Notes: generated from the sequence alone by a model not told the origin. A stretch of 64,000 bases of DNA from Kosmotoga olearia TBF 19.5.1 (GCF_000023325.1 NC_012785.1:1178001-1242000); one strand, 5' to 3'. Positions 44,082-52,956 are shown, counted from the first letter of the stretch. Made by a program: numbers and translations.

Positions 44082-45752
44082 TTACTTGCCCTGAAGGATC
44101 AGTTCAAGATCTTGTTCGACAGTTGATATCGGTTTTATATCAAAATTCTCCACAAGAACTTTAAGAACATTCGGCGAAAGGAATGCGGGCAAAACCGGTC
44201 CGAGCCTTATGCCTTTGACACCGAGGTAAAGTAACGCGAGAAGAACAGCAACGGCTTTTTGTTCATACCACGCGATATCATAAGAGATCGGTAGGTCGTT
44301 AATATCATCAAGGCCGAAAGCTTCCTTCAATCGAAGCGCTGTAACAACTAGTGAGTAAGAATCATTACACTGCCCCGCATCTATTACTCTTGGGATACCA
44401 TCGATATCACCGAGATCAAGCATGTTGTATCGGTATTTTGCACACCCGGCTGTCAATATGACGGTTTCTTTGGGTAATCTCTTAGCCATTTCTGTGTAGT
44501 ATTCACGCTCTTTCGCTCTTCCATCACATCCGGCCATAACGACGAAGCGTTTAATCTTTCCAGCTTTCACTGCTTCTATTATCTTGTCTGCTACTTGAGC
44601 TGTTTGTTCATGAGCGAAACCGATCACTATTTTCTTTCCGGGTTTTTCTTCCAATCCACCCAGTTCAAGGGCTTTTTCGATAACAGGGGTGAAATCTTTT
44701 TGACCTCCATCTGTTCGATTGGGTATATGCTTCACTCCAGGCCAACCAACAAGACCCGTTGTGAATATCCTATCTTTATAGCTCTCGAGAGGTTTCTGGA
44801 TACAGTTCGTTGTCATAACAATTGCACCGTTAAATTGAGCAAACTCTTTTTGCTGGTTGTACCAGGAAGTTCCGTAGTTTCCAACAAGATGCTTGTATTT
44901 CTTGAGCTCTGGATAGGCATGAGCGGGAAGCATTTCTCCATGAGTATAGACATTTATTCCTTTGCCTTCCGTTTGCTTCAGGATTTCTTCGAGGTCGAGA
45001 AGGTCGTGTCCGCTCACCAGTATCGCGGGTCCGGGGAGCGTACCGGTATAAACTTCAGTAATTTCTGGATTTCCGTAACGGGATGTGTTCGCTTCATCCA
45101 GAAGCTGCATGGCTTTAACAGCAAATTCTCCAGCTTTCATTACAAGAGCAACATAATCATTTACCGTCAATGAGTCGTCCAGGGTCGCAGCGAGACCTTC
45201 CTGTAAGAAGTGGAGAATCTCATCATTGAACTTTTGCAGAATGTAAGCATGGTCTGTATAAGCGGCGATTCCTTTCAATCCATAGGTAAGCAGTTCCCTC
45301 AGGGATCTTATGTCTTCATCTTTTGTGGAAAGAGCGCCTACTTCTGCACCTTTAAGTTCCCAGACACTTAAATCTCCGGGAACATACCATGTTGCAGCTT
45401 CAGGAACTTCTTTAGAGAATTCTTTTCCGTACTGTTCTTTGTAAGCCTCTTTTGTGGCCTTCATGATTCTTTCCCTTAATGCAAAAGCCTTTTCGATTTT
45501 CTTACCGATGCTTTCGGGATCGAAATTCACGTTGGTTATAGTTGTAAAAAGTCCTTCTGCCACAAATAGGTTCACTTCTGGATCATCTACACCGAGTTTC
45601 CTCGCTTCGGTAGCCCAGAAGGAAATTCCCTTTAGAACCCATACAAGAAGATCGAGCAGGTTAGATGTTTCCGGGTCTTTCCCACAAACTCCTGCCACTG
45701 TACAGGCCTTTCCGTTGAGAGTTTCAGAACATTGGTAACAGAACATACTCAT
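44082..45752 (-). CDS. hcp: hydroxylamine reductase / hybrid-cluster protein
   Basis: The 556-residue enzyme begins [22 protein letters not shown], split as [13 protein letters not shown] and ACTVAGVCG, with the four N-terminal cysteines (5, 8, 17, 23) that hold the 4Fe-4S cluster. Hybrid-cluster ligands appear later in [29 protein letters not shown] and [10 protein letters not shown]. Hcp reduces nitric oxide or hydroxylamine and protects against nitrosative stress. It lies 25 bases after a DUF438-hemerythrin gene, and both are downstream of a palindrome bound probably by the divergent Crp/Fnr regulator. Confidence 0.97.
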   Translation of the reverse strand: MSMFCYQCSETLNGKACTVAGVCGKDPETSNLLDLLVWVLKGISFWATEARKLGVDDPEVNLFVAEGLFTTITNVNFDPESIGKKIEKAFALRERIMKATKEAYKEQYGKEFSKEVPEAATWYVPGDLSVWELKGAEVGALSTKDEDIRSLRELLTYGLKGIAAYTDHAYILQKFNDEILHFLQEGLAATLDDSLTVNDYVALVMKAGEFAVKAMQLLDEANTSRYGNPEITEVYTGTLPGPAILVSGHDLLDLEEILKQTEGKGINVYTHGEMLPAHAYPELKKYKHLVGNYGTSWYNQQKEFAQFNGAIVMTTNCIQKPLESYKDRIFTTGLVGWPGVKHIPNRTDGGQKDFTPVIEKALELGGLEEKPGKKIVIGFAHEQTAQVADKIIEAVKAGKIKRFVVMAGCDGRAKEREYYTEMAKRLPKETVILTAGCAKYRYNMLDLGDIDGIPRVIDAGQCNDSYSLVVTALRLKEAFGLDDINDLPISYDIAWYEQKAVAVLLALLYLGVKGIRLGPVLPAFLSPNVLKVLVENFDIKPISTVEQDLELILQGK

Positions 45753-45777
45753 TCAAAGCACCCCCTCTATGGATGTG

Positions 45778-46992
45778 TTAAGATTCAAGATCATCATATA
45801 TTCTTTTTTCACCTGTTATCTTTTGTATAGGAACAATATCCTGTGTTATTTCCAGTGTTCCCAGATATTCGCCCTTTTCGTTTCTGACAGCGAGGTATCT
45901 TATATAGACGTATTTATCGCCGAGCTTCAGCCAGAAATCGGCACTATCACGTTTACCGGATTTGAAGTCGTTCAAGATCTTGTTGACCACATGAACGCTC
46001 TTTTGAGGATGACAGTTCTGTACCTTTCTGCCGATGATCGCTCTTGTCCTTATGAAGATCCTATCCGAGCTTTCATTGAAATATCTGACTGTGTCGGTAT
46101 CATCCACGAAAGTAATGTCTATCGGGAGGGTATTGAGCATGGCTATAAGTTGTTCTACACTCAAATAACCGCTTCCGAGGTTTAAGAGGCCATCTTTGTT
46201 ATCAACAGTGCTCTCCTGTGACTCAGCCTGAAGGAAGAAAGGAATGGGTTTGTAGGCGAAATAACCAAGCTCCTCGAACTGCTTCCTGATTTCCTTCCAT
46301 TCAGTGTCAGTTATAAGCTTTAATGCCGTCGGGAAGAGAACTTTATGTTCTTTGTATATGTGGTTATAAAAGAGCTCGCTTATACCCAAAGCAACTTCCT
46401 TTATCTTCATTTTAACCTCATTCAAGGGCGAATTAAGGAGTTTTTTGAACTCTTTGATGAGTGCCCTTATATCATCATGCTCTTTCCACATGATAGCTGG
46501 GGGTTGAACAACGCCGTGCTTCTCCAGATAAGGGAAAAGGACGTCTTCTTCTTTGTGAAAATATTTTTCTATCTCAGAGAGGTAATCCGCAAACTCCTTC
46601 AGTTCTTTGAGAAATTCTTTACTATTAACTTCATCAAGTTCAGAATTTACAATTTTGTTGGTGAGTTCTCTTAAAGCTTTTGTCTTGTTGAGTATATCCT
46701 TGTGTTCTTCCATGAGAATATGAATTGGGTGCCATGGCTCCACATCCAGCTCATCTTCTATCAGTGCTTCTTTAAATAGATCGAGATGGACGTCGCACAT
46801 TAACTGTATGGTTTCGGCAGGGGTTCCTTCATTTATAAGTTCTTGCTCTACTTGAGAGATCTCAATTGGCGTTAGTTCTCTTATTAAATGTTTGAATTGT
46901 TCCTGGATCTTCCCAAAATTTTCATTTGGATTTTCATGAAGTTGTTTGATAAGATTTTTTAGCACCTCTTTTTTATTGAACAGTTCGCTCAT
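45778..46992 (-). CDS. DUF438 - hemerythrin - PAS protein
   Basis: The 404-residue cytosolic protein has DUF438 at about residues 10-85 (HLIRELTPIEISQVEQELI), a hemerythrin HHE domain at about 95-225 with iron ligands in PWHPIHILMEEHKD, YFHKEEDVLFPYLEKHG, WKEHDD and HIYKEHKVLFP, and a PAS domain at about 275-395 (VDDTDTVRYFNESSDRIF). Such proteins are found beside hcp and are thought to sense or bind oxygen or NO. It is the first gene of the hcp operon and divergent from a Crp/Fnr gene. GGAGGA precedes ATG 46992. Confidence 0.93.
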   Translation of the reverse strand: MSELFNKKEVLKNLIKQLHENPNENFGKIQEQFKHLIRELTPIEISQVEQELINEGTPAETIQLMCDVHLDLFKEALIEDELDVEPWHPIHILMEEHKDILNKTKALRELTNKIVNSELDEVNSKEFLKELKEFADYLSEIEKYFHKEEDVLFPYLEKHGVVQPPAIMWKEHDDIRALIKEFKKLLNSPLNEVKMKIKEVALGISELFYNHIYKEHKVLFPTALKLITDTEWKEIRKQFEELGYFAYKPIPFFLQAESQESTVDNKDGLLNLGSGYLSVEQLIAMLNTLPIDITFVDDTDTVRYFNESSDRIFIRTRAIIGRKVQNCHPQKSVHVVNKILNDFKSGKRDSADFWLKLGDKYVYIRYLAVRNEKGEYLGTLEITQDIVPIQKITGEKRIYDDLES

Positions 46993-47033
46993 ATAAATTC
47001 CTCCTTTTTTAGTTGGTTTTTCTTTTCAATTCC

Positions 47034-47075
47034 AGTATAATTTTTTTGAATCATTCAATCGGTAACATATGTTAC
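47034..47075. promoter_or_regulatory. HcpR-type operator and promoter of the DUF438-hcp operon
   Basis: GTAACATATGTTAC (47062-47075) is a perfect 14-bp palindrome of the GTAAC-N4-GTTAC form. On the minus strand TATACT (47034-47039) gives a start point near 47027, so the palindrome is centred about 41.5 bases upstream, the class II activator position. It also lies in the 5' leader of the divergent Crp/Fnr gene. Confidence 0.7.
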
Positions 47076-47086
47076 GGAGGATAGAG

Positions 47087-47761
47087 ATGAATCCACTAAT
47101 TCTAAACCTTGCACGTTCAAAGCTTTTTAAAGGATTAACCGTTGGAGAACTTGAAACAATTTTTCGAGAAATTTTGTATCGTATCGAAAAGTACAAAGCC
47201 GGTGAATTTGTCCGTTTTCGTGGAGACAGTTGTGATGATCTCCTGATTCTTCTGGATGGTAAGGTTAAAACGGAGATGCAAGACTTTAATGGAAAAGTCG
47301 TCAGGATAGAAGTAATGGACGCACCAAGCCTTTTAGCTTCAGGTTTCTTATTTGCCACCGATAATGTATTTCCCGTTGACGTTATCACGATTACTGATTG
47401 TTCATTCCTGACAATACCGAAAAAATCAGTAATTAATCTTTGTAGAAAAAACGAAAAGTTTCTGTTGAATCTTCTGCAAGATATGGGGGATAGATTGGTA
47501 TTTCTCTCGGAAAAACTCTATATGCTGACGTTGAGAACCCTCAAAGAGAAGATAGCTGATTATATCCTTTCGCTTTGCAAAGATAAACAATGTGAAGTAT
47601 CTGTTCCTCTAACAAAAGAAGAGCTTTCACAGGTATTTGGGGTTGCAAGGCCTTCGCTTTCACGTGCTTTTGCCGATCTTGCAAGAGATGGAATTTTAGA
47701 AATGGATGGAAGGAAGATAATCATAAAGGATTTTGAAAAGTTAAAGGCCCTTATAAAATAA
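47087..47761 (+). CDS. Crp/Fnr-family regulator, HcpR-like
   Basis: The 224-residue protein has an N-terminal cyclic-nucleotide-binding-type barrel (LFKGLTVGELETIFREILYR, FRGDSCDDLLILLDGKVKTE) and a C-terminal winged helix (LTKEELSQVFGVARPSLSRA). I start it at ATG 47087, behind CGGAGG; the longer frame would begin inside the operator palindrome. It is divergent from the DUF438-hcp operon and separated from it by the GTAAC-N4-GTTAC site, so it is very likely the nitrosative-stress activator of hcp and of itself. No N-terminal Fe-S cysteine set is seen. Confidence 0.88.
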   Translation: MNPLILNLARSKLFKGLTVGELETIFREILYRIEKYKAGEFVRFRGDSCDDLLILLDGKVKTEMQDFNGKVVRIEVMDAPSLLASGFLFATDNVFPVDVITITDCSFLTIPKKSVINLCRKNEKFLLNLLQDMGDRLVFLSEKLYMLTLRTLKEKIADYILSLCKDKQCEVSVPLTKEELSQVFGVARPSLSRAFADLARDGILEMDGRKIIIKDFEKLKALIK

Positions 47762-47811
47762 GATTTTTAGCGAGGCATCATCGCAAATTAAAACTACGGC
47801 TGATGCGTTGT

Positions 47812-47837
47812 GCCCGGTGTGTAACAGTGCACCGGGC
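47812..47837 (+). other. hairpin between the two Crp/Fnr genes
   Basis: GCCCGGTG (47812-47819) pairs with CACCGGGC (47830-47837) around a 10-base loop that contains GTAAC. No T run follows on plus. It may be an mRNA processing or partial termination element. Confidence 0.4.
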
Positions 47838-47914
47838 AAATTAATGCGGTATTATAGGAAGAGACATTGTACGCGCTCTGATTATCTGAAAAGGAAAAAG
47901 GTAGTGATTTCAAA

Positions 47915-48574
47915 ATGGAACTACGGAACATTCGTACCTTTGATAAATTGAACGAAGCTGAGATCAAATACATTGAAAAAAACGCAAGGGTGGTGAAGGT
48001 CAATGAAAATAAGATTCTGTACAGTCCCGACGAAGTATGTGAACAGGTTAGCGTAATACTGAAAGGAAAACTCAGAGTTTCGAAACTCTTTCCCTCTGGT
48101 AAAGAGCAAATATTGAAATATCTTCAAGAAGGCGATACCTTTGGTGAAACCCTTGTTTTTCTCAAAGTACAATATCCTGCTTATATCATAGCTGATACAA
48201 CTGCAAAAATATTGGAGATCCCTGAAAAGGTTATATTCAAACTTTTTGATAACAAAACTTTCCTTGTTTCTTATCTGGAGAGCGTTTCAAAGAAGATGTT
48301 AAACCTATCGAATATCATAGAGATGCTTTCTTTGAAGAGCATTAAGCAGCGAGTTGCAAAATATCTTATAGATCTATATTATTCTCAAGGTTCTTCTGTT
48401 ATAAATCTCAAGAAAACAAAAAAACAAATAGCACAGGACATTGGGAGCGTCAGGGAGGTAGTGTCCAGGGCATTCGGTGATCTCGAAAAAGCTGGAATGA
48501 TAAAACTACTTGATAAAAATCGTGTCAAGATAACAGATCTCAAAAAACTCGAAGAAATTATCCTGAAGTCGTAA
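47915..48574 (+). CDS. Crp/Fnr-family regulator (second copy)
   Basis: The 219-residue protein has a sensor barrel (residues 10-115; YSPDEVCEQVSVILKGKLRV, LQEGDTFGETLVFLKVQYPA) and a winged helix with KKQIAQDIGSVREVVSRAFG. It contains one cysteine only, so it is not an Fe-S sensor of the FNR kind. It follows the HcpR-like gene by 150 bases and precedes the second split-permease pair by 66 bases, and probably regulates that pair. The effector is unknown. Confidence 0.9.
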   Translation: MELRNIRTFDKLNEAEIKYIEKNARVVKVNENKILYSPDEVCEQVSVILKGKLRVSKLFPSGKEQILKYLQEGDTFGETLVFLKVQYPAYIIADTTAKILEIPEKVIFKLFDNKTFLVSYLESVSKKMLNLSNIIEMLSLKSIKQRVAKYLIDLYYSQGSSVINLKKTKKQIAQDIGSVREVVSRAFGDLEKAGMIKLLDKNRVKITDLKKLEEIILKS

Positions 48575-48640
48575 CTATAGTCACGGACGTTTCTATGGAG
48601 AGCCCCTATAATGAAGTAAATCTAGAATTGGAGGTGCTGA

Positions 48641-49117
48641 ATGACAACAGTAATTCTAGCAATAGTTGCAGGGGCTTTTTTGTTTTGGTCGCTTTTGAAG
48701 AGTGTGGAAAAAACAAAAAAAAGCTTGAAGATTGCCCGAAACTTACTCGCAAAAACTTTCCTTCAGATAATAGGAGTCATGGCACTCATAGGGCTCGTCC
48801 TTGCGGCAGTACCACCGGAGCTTATCAAAAAATTGTTGGGGGGGTCAAATGAGGTTTTAAGTACTCTCTATGGGGCAATAATCGGTACAGTGACGATTAT
48901 TCCGGGCTTTATAGCTTTTCCGCTTTCCAAGTCTTTATATGAAAGTGGCGCGCACTTGATTGCAATAGCCGCTTTCATAACAACACTTACCATGGTAGGG
49001 TTCGCTACGATTCCCATAGAAGTACGTCATTTTGGTAAGAAATTTACCTTTTATAGAAACGCTTTGAGTTTTGTTTTCGCTATTGGTATAGCGTTGGGTA
49101 TGGGGGTGTTGCTATGA
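48641..49117 (+). CDS. DUF318/ArsP-type permease half protein (first half, second locus)
   Basis: The 158-residue membrane protein is a paralogue of the gene at 39061-39537, with the same length and motifs (GAIIGTVTIIPGFIAFPLSK, ITTLTMVGFATIPIEVRHFG). GGAGGTG precedes ATG 48641. Its stop overlaps the start of the partner gene (ATGA). It follows a Crp/Fnr regulator, unlike the first pair. It should form half of a heterodimeric transporter. Confidence 0.75.
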   Translation: MTTVILAIVAGAFLFWSLLKSVEKTKKSLKIARNLLAKTFLQIIGVMALIGLVLAAVPPELIKKLLGGSNEVLSTLYGAIIGTVTIIPGFIAFPLSKSLYESGAHLIAIAAFITTLTMVGFATIPIEVRHFGKKFTFYRNALSFVFAIGIALGMGVLL

Positions 49118-49839
49118 AGAACTTTATAAAAGAAAATAAACTGCTGGTTATTACCGCTGTCCTGTATTTGGTGGTTTTCTTTTTTAATCCAGGATTATTC
49201 AACAATGCGGTTAAAATGACTGGTAAATTCCTTCTTGAAATGATCGAGGTAATGCCTCCAATTCTTTTGTTATCGGCTCTTATAACGGTTTGGGTACCTT
49301 CAGAGGTTATTACAAAGAACTTTGGTAAAGAATCGGGGATCAAAGGAAAACTCATATCTGTTTTTATAGGATCTGTGTCTGCCGGTCCGATATATGCAGC
49401 TTTTCCAATGGCGCTAACACTTTTTTACAAAGGTGCTAGCGTATCGAATATAGTTATCATAATAAGCGCATGGGCTGTGGTAAAAGTCCCTATGTTTATG
49501 ATCGAATCGAGCTTTCTTGGACTTAAATTTGCCGCGATAAGGTATCTCCTGACAGTGCCGGCGATTGTAGCTCTTGGGTACCTGATGGACAAACTGGTTA
49601 AAAGAGAAGATATCCTAAAAGAACAAAGTCAAATTGAGAAAGAGACAAACCTTACTGAAAAGCACATCTTGCGGAAGCTTCCCCGCTTTGACTGTGGTGG
49701 TTGTGGCTATAAAGATTGTGCCTCATTTGCGAAAGCTGTGTACGCAGGCGAAGCAACCATAAGTGAGTGTGTTATTAAAAGCAAAAATCGAGAATCAGAA
49801 ACCGGAGTTCAAGAACCGTTATTAGAGACTGGAGATTAA
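49114..49839 (+). CDS. DUF318/ArsP-type permease half protein fused to a 4Fe-4S domain
   Basis: Residues 1-175 correspond to the second-half permease at 38519 (GSVSAGPIYAAFPMALTLFY, ISAWAVVKVPMFMIESSFLG). After a linker, residues 188-222 read LPRFDCGGCGYKDCASF and ISECVI, the CxxCx4C...C pattern of the Fes/4Fe-4S domain (PF04060) found in RnfB and corrinoid proteins. This fusion is absent from the first pair. It suggests redox control of, or electron delivery through, the transporter on the cytoplasmic side. The last 20 residues (KSKNRESETGVQEPLLETGD) run into sequence like the dispersed intergenic repeats and may not be ancestral. Confidence 0.78.
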   Translation: MKNFIKENKLLVITAVLYLVVFFFNPGLFNNAVKMTGKFLLEMIEVMPPILLLSALITVWVPSEVITKNFGKESGIKGKLISVFIGSVSAGPIYAAFPMALTLFYKGASVSNIVIIISAWAVVKVPMFMIESSFLGLKFAAIRYLLTVPAIVALGYLMDKLVKREDILKEQSQIEKETNLTEKHILRKLPRFDCGGCGYKDCASFAKAVYAGEATISECVIKSKNRESETGVQEPLLETGD

Positions 49840-49927
49840 GCAATAGAGATCGGTACCATGGGAATCGGGAAAAATATGCCATCTCCATCAAAGCGTTTAC
49901 ATTTTCACTCTTTCGGTATTCGTACAT
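49775..49927 (-). other. possible small gene or gene remnant (50 codons)
   Basis: ATG 49927 on minus has an ideal AGGAGG-N5 ribosome-binding site and reads MYEYRKSENVNALMEMAYFS, but the second half runs antisense into the end of the Fe-S permease gene through repeat-like sequence. It may be the 5' stub of a lost gene. The rest of the gap 49840-50124 is AT-rich and shows nothing else. Confidence 0.25.
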
Positions 49928-50124
49928 TTTATTCCTCCTGAATGCAATTTATAAATTTATTTTTTTATATTTTAAGAACAATTCTGTTAGCGTTGTGGAT
50001 ATATCATCATTTTTTTGGTGATTGAAATCCTATGTTGTCAATTGTGGTTGTTTTTCTTCTATTGGGTCAATGGAAACAGCATGGTAGAATTTTAATACAG
50101 AATAACAGAAATGGAGGGACAACA

Positions 50125-52719
50125 ATGAAGAAAACAGTATTTTTGCTAGTGGTTGCACTTTTGATTTCAGTAATTGCACTAGCACAATTTGAGAATTTCA
50201 ATCTTTATTTTGGGAACCTGCACTCTCATACGAGCTACTCAGATGGGAAGGGGACTCCAGAGATAGCTTACAATTATGCGAGAAATGCCGGCCATCTTGA
50301 CTTTCATGCAGTTACCGATCACGCACACTATTTTGAGCAAGAGTTGATGGACGGCAGAGACAAGTTCGATGCCATGAAAGAAGCAGCCAGAAATGCTTCC
50401 GATGAAAACTTTCTTGCAATAGCTGGTTTTGAATGGACTGCCACTGGTTGGGGACACATAAATATCTTTGAGACTCCAGATTGGACAGACAGAAACGAAT
50501 CTCCGAACCTCGATGTGCTTTACAAATGGATCGTTGAACGAAAAGCTCTCGCTCAGTTCAACCACCCAATCTCAACATTCGGCATTTTTGATGATTTCAA
50601 ATACGATCCCAGAGCAGACGAGTACATAAATCTCGTGGAAGTTGGAAATGGAAACTGGTCTCTGGGGGATACCATTTCCCCTGAAATGTTTAATGCGGTT
50701 AGATTGGCTTTTGCCAAAGGATGGCATCTGGGTACTGCCGTAGGACAGGATAATCACAAACCCAACTGGGGAACTGCTAACGACTCCAGAACAGCAGTTT
50801 ATTCTCCAAGCTTAAAATGGGAAGATTTTTATGAGAGTCTCATGGCTAGAAGAACTTACGGAACAGAAGACAAGGACGTAGTCGTAGAATTCTCAGGTAA
50901 CGGTTATCCGCTTGGCTCCATAATATATGACGCTAAAGAAGTGGAGTTAAAGATTAAAGTCAAAGAAAGCGATGATGACATTATTTCCAAGGTTGTGCTT
51001 TACAACAAAACCGGCATATATCGCGTCTTTGATGTGAATTCAAACAGTTTCGAACATGTTGAAAAGATTTCCCCGGATACCGGTTATGATTATTACTTCC
51101 TCTATGTTCTCGAAGCGGATGGAGAAGAAGTAGTGAGTACACCTATCTGGGTTCAGAGCTCTTCAAAAACATATCTGTTGAATCCAGCACTTTATCCATC
51201 TAACGTAAAACCAGGCGAAATAGTTAAAGCGAAGTTCCAGCTTGTAAACGCCAATGAAACGGAAAAGAGCTTGCACGTGGCAATCAAAGCTTCAACGGGG
51301 AACATTCTTTCTGAAGAAACTTATACTCTTAATGGCATGACTTCCCGGGAATTTGTGATCGAATTTGCACCTGAATCCGTCGAAGACAGTCCTATTGGAT
51401 TCTATGTAAACGATGAGCTTTACTATAAAGTGGATCTCACCATAAGATCTGGAGAGTCCATGAACATCGTTATAGACAAAACACACGACAACCATGGAAT
51501 GAAGAATAGAGAAATACTTAAGGCCACTCTCGATGCTGCAGGTAATAAAGTAACTGAAGCTGAAAGGATTCTTAAACCTACCAACTTTACGAACACAGAT
51601 GTTTTTATTCTCCCTCTTCCGGGAACAGAAGGTTACTTTGAAACTGTTAAGATTCTCATGCCTCCACACGCTAAGATGATAGAGAACTTTGTTAAATCAG
51701 GAGGTACGCTTATTGTTCTCGGAAACGGTGTGGAATTGAGTGATAAAATTCTGGGTTCTTACAACAGCCTTTTAAAACTCCTGGGCCTTCCCGTACAATT
51801 TGGTGATGTTAATTCCTCTGAAGTTGAAGAGATATCTGGTATTTACTTCGATGGATACAGAGAGATTGAAGGAGCAGGAACCTATTACGAAAAGGCTGTT
51901 GGAAAAGGTAAAGTTATCCTCTTTGCTGGAGACCCATTCACAGATGCTGTCATAGAAAAGAACGGAGAATTACTTAAGGAACTCTTTGGCGTTGAAGATA
52001 TCATTGCTCCTGAGGTTACAACCCTTCCGGTGGTTCTAATTGATGTTGCCCACGGGAACGACTATTCCAGAGAGAAACTCAACGATTTTTCCGCGGCAAT
52101 TGACAGTTGGGGCTATTTGAGCAAGTTCTCCTACGGGAAACTCACCGAAGATGTCTTGAAAGAGGTTTCGTTGCTTATTATCATGGATGGAACGGGATTT
52201 ACCGATGAAGAATATAGAGCGGTGAAAAAATTCTTCGAAAATGGCGGAAGACTCATTTTAACTGGAAAATCTGATTTCAGAAACGGAAGCCATCCGCAGG
52301 CCATGAACAAATTCCTTGAGCTTATAGGTTCGTCCATAAGGATAAATGACGATCAGATAATCGACAGAACGGATAACTATGGCGCTTATTATAAAGTAGA
52401 AATAAAAACCTTCCCGGATAGTCCTTTGGAACTGACGGAAATCAGAAAGCTGGATGTTTACAGCGGTTGTTCGTTGATTGTTAAAGGAAAAGATGTCCTG
52501 ATATTCGCAACCGGTGATGACGATACCGAAAGTGTCGATCAGGATGGTAGAGGAGATGCGGTGAGAGTAGACAGGGTTATATTTGCTGCCGGAGAGGTTA
52601 TCGGCAATTCAAAAGTAGCCGTTCTCGGAAAAGCGGTGTTCAGCGATTATGATTTCAAACACCCGAAAAACGATAACTACAAATTTACGAAGGCGTTAAT
52701 CGATTGGCTGATGAAATAA
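50125..52719 (+). CDS. secreted PHP-domain protein (CehA/McbA-like) with two tandem GATase/DUF4350-like domains
   Basis: The 864-residue protein starts at ATG 50125 behind GGAGGG, with a signal peptide (KKTVFLLVVALLISVIALA). Residues 25-270 form a PHP metallohydrolase (NLHSHTSYSDGKGTPE, VTDHAHYFEQ, FEWT, FNHPIST, VGQDNHKP), which is the CehA/McbA group known from phosphoesterases. Residues 290-470 are beta-rich. Two alpha/beta domains follow (FVKSGGTLIVLGNG near 555 and FFENGGRLILTGKSD near 720), resembling DUF4350/ThuA-like amidotransferase folds. It is monocistronic and exported. Substrate unknown; an extracellular phosphoester or polymer is possible. Confidence 0.82.
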   Translation: MKKTVFLLVVALLISVIALAQFENFNLYFGNLHSHTSYSDGKGTPEIAYNYARNAGHLDFHAVTDHAHYFEQELMDGRDKFDAMKEAARNASDENFLAIAGFEWTATGWGHINIFETPDWTDRNESPNLDVLYKWIVERKALAQFNHPISTFGIFDDFKYDPRADEYINLVEVGNGNWSLGDTISPEMFNAVRLAFAKGWHLGTAVGQDNHKPNWGTANDSRTAVYSPSLKWEDFYESLMARRTYGTEDKDVVVEFSGNGYPLGSIIYDAKEVELKIKVKESDDDIISKVVLYNKTGIYRVFDVNSNSFEHVEKISPDTGYDYYFLYVLEADGEEVVSTPIWVQSSSKTYLLNPALYPSNVKPGEIVKAKFQLVNANETEKSLHVAIKASTGNILSEETYTLNGMTSREFVIEFAPESVEDSPIGFYVNDELYYKVDLTIRSGESMNIVIDKTHDNHGMKNREILKATLDAAGNKVTEAERILKPTNFTNTDVFILPLPGTEGYFETVKILMPPHAKMIENFVKSGGTLIVLGNGVELSDKILGSYNSLLKLLGLPVQFGDVNSSEVEEISGIYFDGYREIEGAGTYYEKAVGKGKVILFAGDPFTDAVIEKNGELLKELFGVEDIIAPEVTTLPVVLIDVAHGNDYSREKLNDFSAAIDSWGYLSKFSYGKLTEDVLKEVSLLIIMDGTGFTDEEYRAVKKFFENGGRLILTGKSDFRNGSHPQAMNKFLELIGSSIRINDDQIIDRTDNYGAYYKVEIKTFPDSPLELTEIRKLDVYSGCSLIVKGKDVLIFATGDDDTESVDQDGRGDAVRVDRVIFAAGEVIGNSKVAVLGKAVFSDYDFKHPKNDNYKFTKALIDWLMK

Positions 52720-52736
52720 TTCTCAAAGAAAACTGT

Positions 52737-52765
52737 TTGCTTTTCACGAATCATTATGTTATAAT
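52737..52765 (+). promoter_or_regulatory. promoter of the leader-peptide / ABC exporter transcript
   Basis: TTGCTT (52737-52742) and TATAAT (52760-52765) are 17 bases apart. Transcription would start near 52772, about 28 bases before the leader start codon. Confidence 0.75.
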
Positions 52766-52790
52766 CTGTTTCGCAATTATTCCGAAAGGA

Positions 52791-52956
52791 GGTGTGGCAA
52801 TGTTAAGGAGCTTTGGAACTTCAAGAATTTTCAGAATCCAGTCATCTGGAGCAGTCATGCTTTGCCACGCCTTGGTACGATTACGGGGGTATCAATTTGT
52901 ATAGTATAGAGTAACCCGTTGTACGAGGGCCGTGGCGAGAGTCACGGCCCTTTTTT
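52791..52956 (+). promoter_or_regulatory. candidate translation-coupled attenuator
   Basis: Segment 1 GGTGTGGCAA (52791-52800, overlapping the leader ribosome site and start) pairs over 10 bases with segment 2 TTGCCACGCC (52862-52871). Segment 2 can instead pair through GCCACG with CGTGGC of segment 3 (52931-52936). Segment 3 GGGCCGTG (52927-52934) otherwise pairs with segment 4 CACGGCCC (52943-52950), followed by six T residues. So 1:2 plus 3:4 terminates, and 2:3 would prevent termination. Confidence 0.55.
52800..52904 (+). CDS. leader peptide upstream of ABC exporter (34 codons)
   Basis: ATG 52800 follows GAAAGGAGGTG, one of the strongest ribosome sites in the window, and encodes MLRSFGTSRIFRIQSSGAVM followed by LCHALVRLRGYQFV. 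The peptide has no membrane or secretion signal and matches no family I know. Its coding sequence spans pairing segments 1 and 2 of the attenuator, and a terminator begins 22 bases after the stop. That layout fits a regulatory leader whose translation or stalling controls read-through into the exporter genes. A stand-alone small protein is the alternative. Confidence 0.55.
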   Translation: MLRSFGTSRIFRIQSSGAVMLCHALVRLRGYQFV

